Positions 60,401 through 64,000 of a stretch of 64,000 nt of DNA are shown in pieces. A program made the translations under genes and the position numbers. Every line of letters starts with the position of its first letter. The first letter of the stretch is position 1. The notes beneath the pieces are model-generated. The model saw only the letters and a list, made by a program, of their open reading frames with translations, did not search any database and was not told where the DNA came from. The DNA comes from Montifringilla adamsi (Eukaryota > Chordata > Aves > Passeriformes > Passeridae). The stretch covers positions 1 through 64,000 of the forward strand of contig JAGGNK010008337.1 of NCBI GenBank assembly GCA_017590115.1, in the 5' to 3' direction.

Positions 60401-63205
60401 CTGGGGCAGCCAAAAAGTCAGGGCTGCGGCAACCAAACGATCAGCACATACCCACAGGGATAAAGACGGGAGGGAGATGTGTCTGCCACGAGCATGCCTC
60501 AGTGCCTGGTGATCCACACTCAGGCTCATGCCAGATGCAAGGCAATGACTTTCCATTTTGCAGAGCACCTTGCACTGCTCTCAGCAGAAGAATCAGTCGT
60601 CATACAGAGGGGATGTCGGCTGGGCAAAAAGGTCAGGAATTGCAAAGAATTTTGAGGAGCTGAGCGGTACCAGTTTAGGGTGCCATGACGCCTTTTATTA
60701 AAAAGGTGCCAGCAAGGCACGCGTGGCCTTGGGAGGAGCTCAGGTATCATACAGAGCTAGTGCCTGGTTTTGGAGCTACTCTGAACCTCCCTCTGCCAAT
60801 ATTTCTGGTCAAAACTCACTGAGACACAGAGTCAAACTGATGGAGAAAAGTCTCTGAAGACAGGAAAGACTCGTAAAGCCAAGAAGTAATGAGAGAAGCA
60901 AGAGAGGACCTGTGGGATCAGCTCCGGATTGCTCACGTTTGTACGCAGGGAATTGCAAGGGGTTCATAAAAACAGATTGACTTGTTGTTCAGAAATTCTA
61001 ATAAAGAAAACCTAGAAGCATTAGAAAATCATTCCAGTTGGGTGGACATGGAGAAATTATGGGGGAATCATCTTCCCAAAGGATAGGAAGAATTTGCTAA
61101 AAGTCATTTTTCCTTGTCCAAATACAAAACCCAAATTGGACACAAACACTAGCAGACCAGAAATGGAAAACTGAGGTCAATGGGTCACCAATCATCTTTG
61201 CACAGATGGAGATATAAAGTTTCATTGTACTTTCCCTGTGTGAGTACAACCCACTGAAGATGGAGAAGCCTTTCTGCAGCTTAAGAAATACTAATAGGCA
61301 CTTCTAGTAATGACTATTAGAAATTGAGAAATAGTAAAAAATATTCTCTTAAATATGTTCATAGCTTATTCTTTTCACTTCTAAACATCTTGTAAAGCTA
61401 TTGCAAATGTTTCTCTGGCAACTGAAAGAGAGGCCAATGGGAAAAACAGTGCAATATCTCACTTAACATAATTGCCAGTGATTGCTCACACCCTAATTTC
61501 TCTGGATTGCAGAATTTTTCTCCCCTAACTTTTTAAGTGGGATCATGCTGGAAGCATTCCATGGCTGGTATGGAGCAGCAATCACAAGAGAACCTTACTG
61601 AAGGCTCTGATTCAGGTTCCTATCTGCTGCTAATACTCAAACAAATAACAATAAAACAAACAACCCATCACTCAAAAATAAATCTGGGATTGGTGTGCCA
61701 AAAATTTCCTTTGTGCAAATTATTTTCAAGTTTCTGTTTTTCTTCCATTTGCTTCATTTAGTCATCTTCTGGGTTAATATCTCATTGCTGCCAGTTGCTG
61801 CAAGCTTTATAACATGGGAAAATGTAGCATGATCATTTTTTAATGGATATAAGCTAATAAAAGTGGGTTGGAAAACCTTAGAAGCATTTCCAGCAGGAGA
61901 TGAAATTCACTCTATTTCAAAACACTCCATGTTAATGAAATTTTGGTCCACAGTATGAATTGCAGGGGATTCTGATAATGTTAAAATATCTTAATTTTCA
62001 TGCTGTGGCATGGAATATCTCATGTTAATCTGAATAAAAACGTTAAACCTTATTTAACATACATATAAAGAAATATGTACGTGTGAAAAGACATAGTCAC
62101 ATTAAAGAACACAGGGTAGGCAACTCTTCGGGGTCCTTAAGTGTGCCCTTTAACTTTCAAAAACAGGAAGAAAACCAAACATTGAAAGTAATTTTTTTCA
62201 TCATAGTGCTATGCCACTCATATAATTGACCCTTTATCACAAGAGAGAGCTTGAAATCTATAGCTGAAGCTGACCTCAAATCACTCCATATGCTCAAGTA
62301 AGTAGACAAACCCTCCAAAGTCTTCCAAGTGACCCTGCCCAGTAATTGTCAAACCTGTAAACTTTGCACACAGCGTTCTGACAATGCCACCAAGCCTGGC
62401 TCTGAGGAAGCACCAACCTCTCCTTACTGCTGAGCTCTCATACAACTTGAAAACTGGCTTGAAATGAGTCTTTACCATGTCCCCATCTCTCCTTTTCAGA
62501 CAGAGCAAGGAAGGTATTAGAAAATTACACAGGGTTGTGGTTTTTCTTCAAACTTGATTTTCTACCTTCTCACCAGGGCTCCTCTGTCTGACCCAACTCT
62601 GAAATCACACTCAGGACAAGACTGGCTCAAGAGCCTTAATTCCATTATAGCTCAGTTTTGCTGGAAAATCACAGTGCACAGTTGTTTTCCATTTTCCCTG
62701 CTTAGCAGCTGAGCCCCAAACACTTGGTTAAGTGGGATATTAACTCTGCTCCCATCTGGCCACAGGTGTCTGCATCACCTCTCCAGACTTACACATCTCC
62801 TGTCTTATCACTGCATCCTTTTCATCAAGCAGCATCTTTGAGCAGATCTAGTTTCCCTTTCACATTCAGTATAACCTGACTAATTCCTGGTGTCCTACAG
62901 GAACTGGGAGATGCAGTTGGGCAGGTGATTTGGGAAAACTGCATGACAGGCTCAGTAATTCTTTTCTGCCTTTTTTTTCCCCCATGTTTCTCACAAACAA
63001 CTGGTGTAAAGTAACAGCTGTGAAGGTAAACTTGACACCTCCTAATCTGCTCCTCCCAGGATATGTTAGAAAAAGTGAGATTTCACATCCAGCAACAGCT
63101 GTAGTGTAAGAAAGGCCACTGCTTGAGGAAGAAAATCTGTCAGCCCCCTTAGGTGTCACATTCAGGAAGGTACTTAAGTCACTCCTGTTCCTCAGTAACA
63201 GAAAT
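60401..63205. other. Non-coding stretch
   Basis: Unique AT-rich sequence with no recognisable gene. Frames are at most about 115 codons and are not recognised. Confidence 0.55.
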
Positions 63206-63233
63206 AACTCCACTGACTTCAGTGGGACAACTC
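63206..63233. repeat. Possible ancient amniote repeat fragment
   Basis: AACTCCACTGACTTCAGTGG followed by GACAACTC matches the central self-complementary part ('actccattgacttcagtgggg ctactc') of old reptile/bird repeats related in style to the fragments at 40858 and 41757. It is only 28 bases, so assignment is tentative. Confidence 0.3.
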
Positions 63234-63479
63234 AAGTGCTCCGAGCAAAGCACACATCATTCCAAGCTGGGGCCACATCCAGAACTCTTATCTGTGTGTT
63301 CACATGGATAAGCATGGCTCCCGCTCTGCAGGACAGCTGGAACCATTACCCATGGCCGGAGTCTCAGGCCGAGCAAAAAAAAATTTCATTTTTAGTGCTA
63401 AAAAGAAGCACTTGGCCTTCAAGTTACTCATGGTGAAATGATAAACAAGCAAAGGTCAAATTTCAGACTGCCAAACTAT
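63234..63479. other. Non-coding stretch
   Basis: Unique sequence; nothing recognised. Confidence 0.5.
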
Positions 63480-63660
63480 TATCAGGCCCCCCTCCACAGC
63501 AACTCTTCAGGAAAACGCATAATTGCAGGACTAATGAGTCATCTGTACACGGCACAATTAGCACAACTGCCCATGTAATCACGTTAATTGCACAGAACAA
63601 AGCGTGGATGGGAGTACCCGCAGCACTGAGTCCCAGAAATCGGGGCCAATCAGTTACAGA
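63480..63660. promoter_or_regulatory. Candidate conserved enhancer-like block
   Basis: A compact run of motif cores: GCATAATTGC, AATGAGTCATC (canonical AP-1 TGAGTCA), CACAATTAGCAC, GTAATCACGTTAATTGCAC (homeobox cores flanking an ACGT), AGAACAAAG (SOX-like) and GGCCAATCAG (CCAAT box). Homopolymers are absent and CpGs are retained. These are typical traits of conserved non-coding elements, but conservation has not been measured. Confidence 0.35.
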
Positions 63661-64000
63661 TGAGCACACACAGAAACACTCATACAGCTTTCAGATGGGT
63701 GGCTCGGGGAAATGGGACTGCAAACCCAGCAGCCACATCCTACCTACACTGGATGTGGCCAGCAAACGCAGGGAGGGTGACATAAAACATGCAGGAGTGA
63801 AGAGTGGGACATGAAGATGTGATGGAGAGGAGCTAAGGAAGGAATGGAAAAGGCACCGTGAAAGAAAACTATAAAGTATGCATATTTATGCAAGAAGACA
63901 GAGCCACAGCAAAGATCTTTGTGAAGGTAGCAGGCTGGGCTGCCTCAGTTTGCCTGTTTCTCCCCGCAAAAGAAAGGGAAAAAAGGAAACTCAAGAGAGA
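63661..64000. other. Non-coding stretch, right edge
   Basis: Purine-rich unique sequence from about 63760 to 63870 and again at the end. No gene or repeat recognised. Confidence 0.55.

Noticed and set aside
1..64000. CRISPR array, operon, prophage, tRNA, rRNA or snRNA genes
   Set aside because: No regularly spaced repeats, no packed coding frames, no intact A-box/B-box tRNA pattern and no U6, U2, 5S or 7SK sequence were seen on either strand by eye.

Overview
This window looks like non-coding nuclear DNA from a vertebrate, most likely a bird. It is moderately AT-rich and mostly CpG-poor. It has no recognisable multi-exon gene and none of the tightly packed open frames of a microbial genome. 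It lacks the abundant Alu, B1 or L1 copies expected in mammals. The one young-looking interspersed repeat is a short, 5'-truncated CR1 LINE tail (about 55045-55190, minus strand), the typical avian retrotransposon. Other repeat matches are weak and old: MIR-like SINE remnants near 14221-14345 and 32912-33098, and fragments resembling a self-complementary ancient amniote repeat near 40858, 41757, 45113 and 63206. Species and neighbouring genes cannot be read from the sequence. An intergenic desert or a very large intron both fit.

Layout. 1-9.1 kb is unique sequence with a long pyrimidine tract ending in AG (106-143), a small CpG cluster (2812-2864) and a stronger CpG-rich patch (8641-9090). 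9.1-20.6 kb is mostly featureless but holds a MIR-like relic, a degenerate 44-bp minisatellite (14998-15106) and a splice-bounded open stretch (18243-18460). 20.6-36 kb has a perfect 14-bp-arm hairpin (20604-20642), long T tracts and a second MIR-like relic. 36-46.2 kb has an 84-bp tandem duplication, a perfect dyad of NKX2-like sites (39016-39037), a cluster of dyads with E-box and C/EBP-like sites (43952-44033) and a 23-bp tandem duplication (46063-46108). 46-57 kb has a 55-base assembly gap (48201-48255), a purine tract, the CR1 tail and a G-quadruplex motif. 57-64 kb ends with two of the more enhancer-like blocks, at 60140-60400 and 63480-63660.

No protein-coding gene is called. The longest open frames (226 codons at 35711-36391 plus; 202 codons at 4565-5173 minus) are only slightly longer than the roughly 180 codons expected by chance in 64 kb on six frames, and none matches a family I recognise. 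No novel multi-gene system is visible. The observations most worth testing are the candidate regulatory dyads and a few orphan exon-like intervals.
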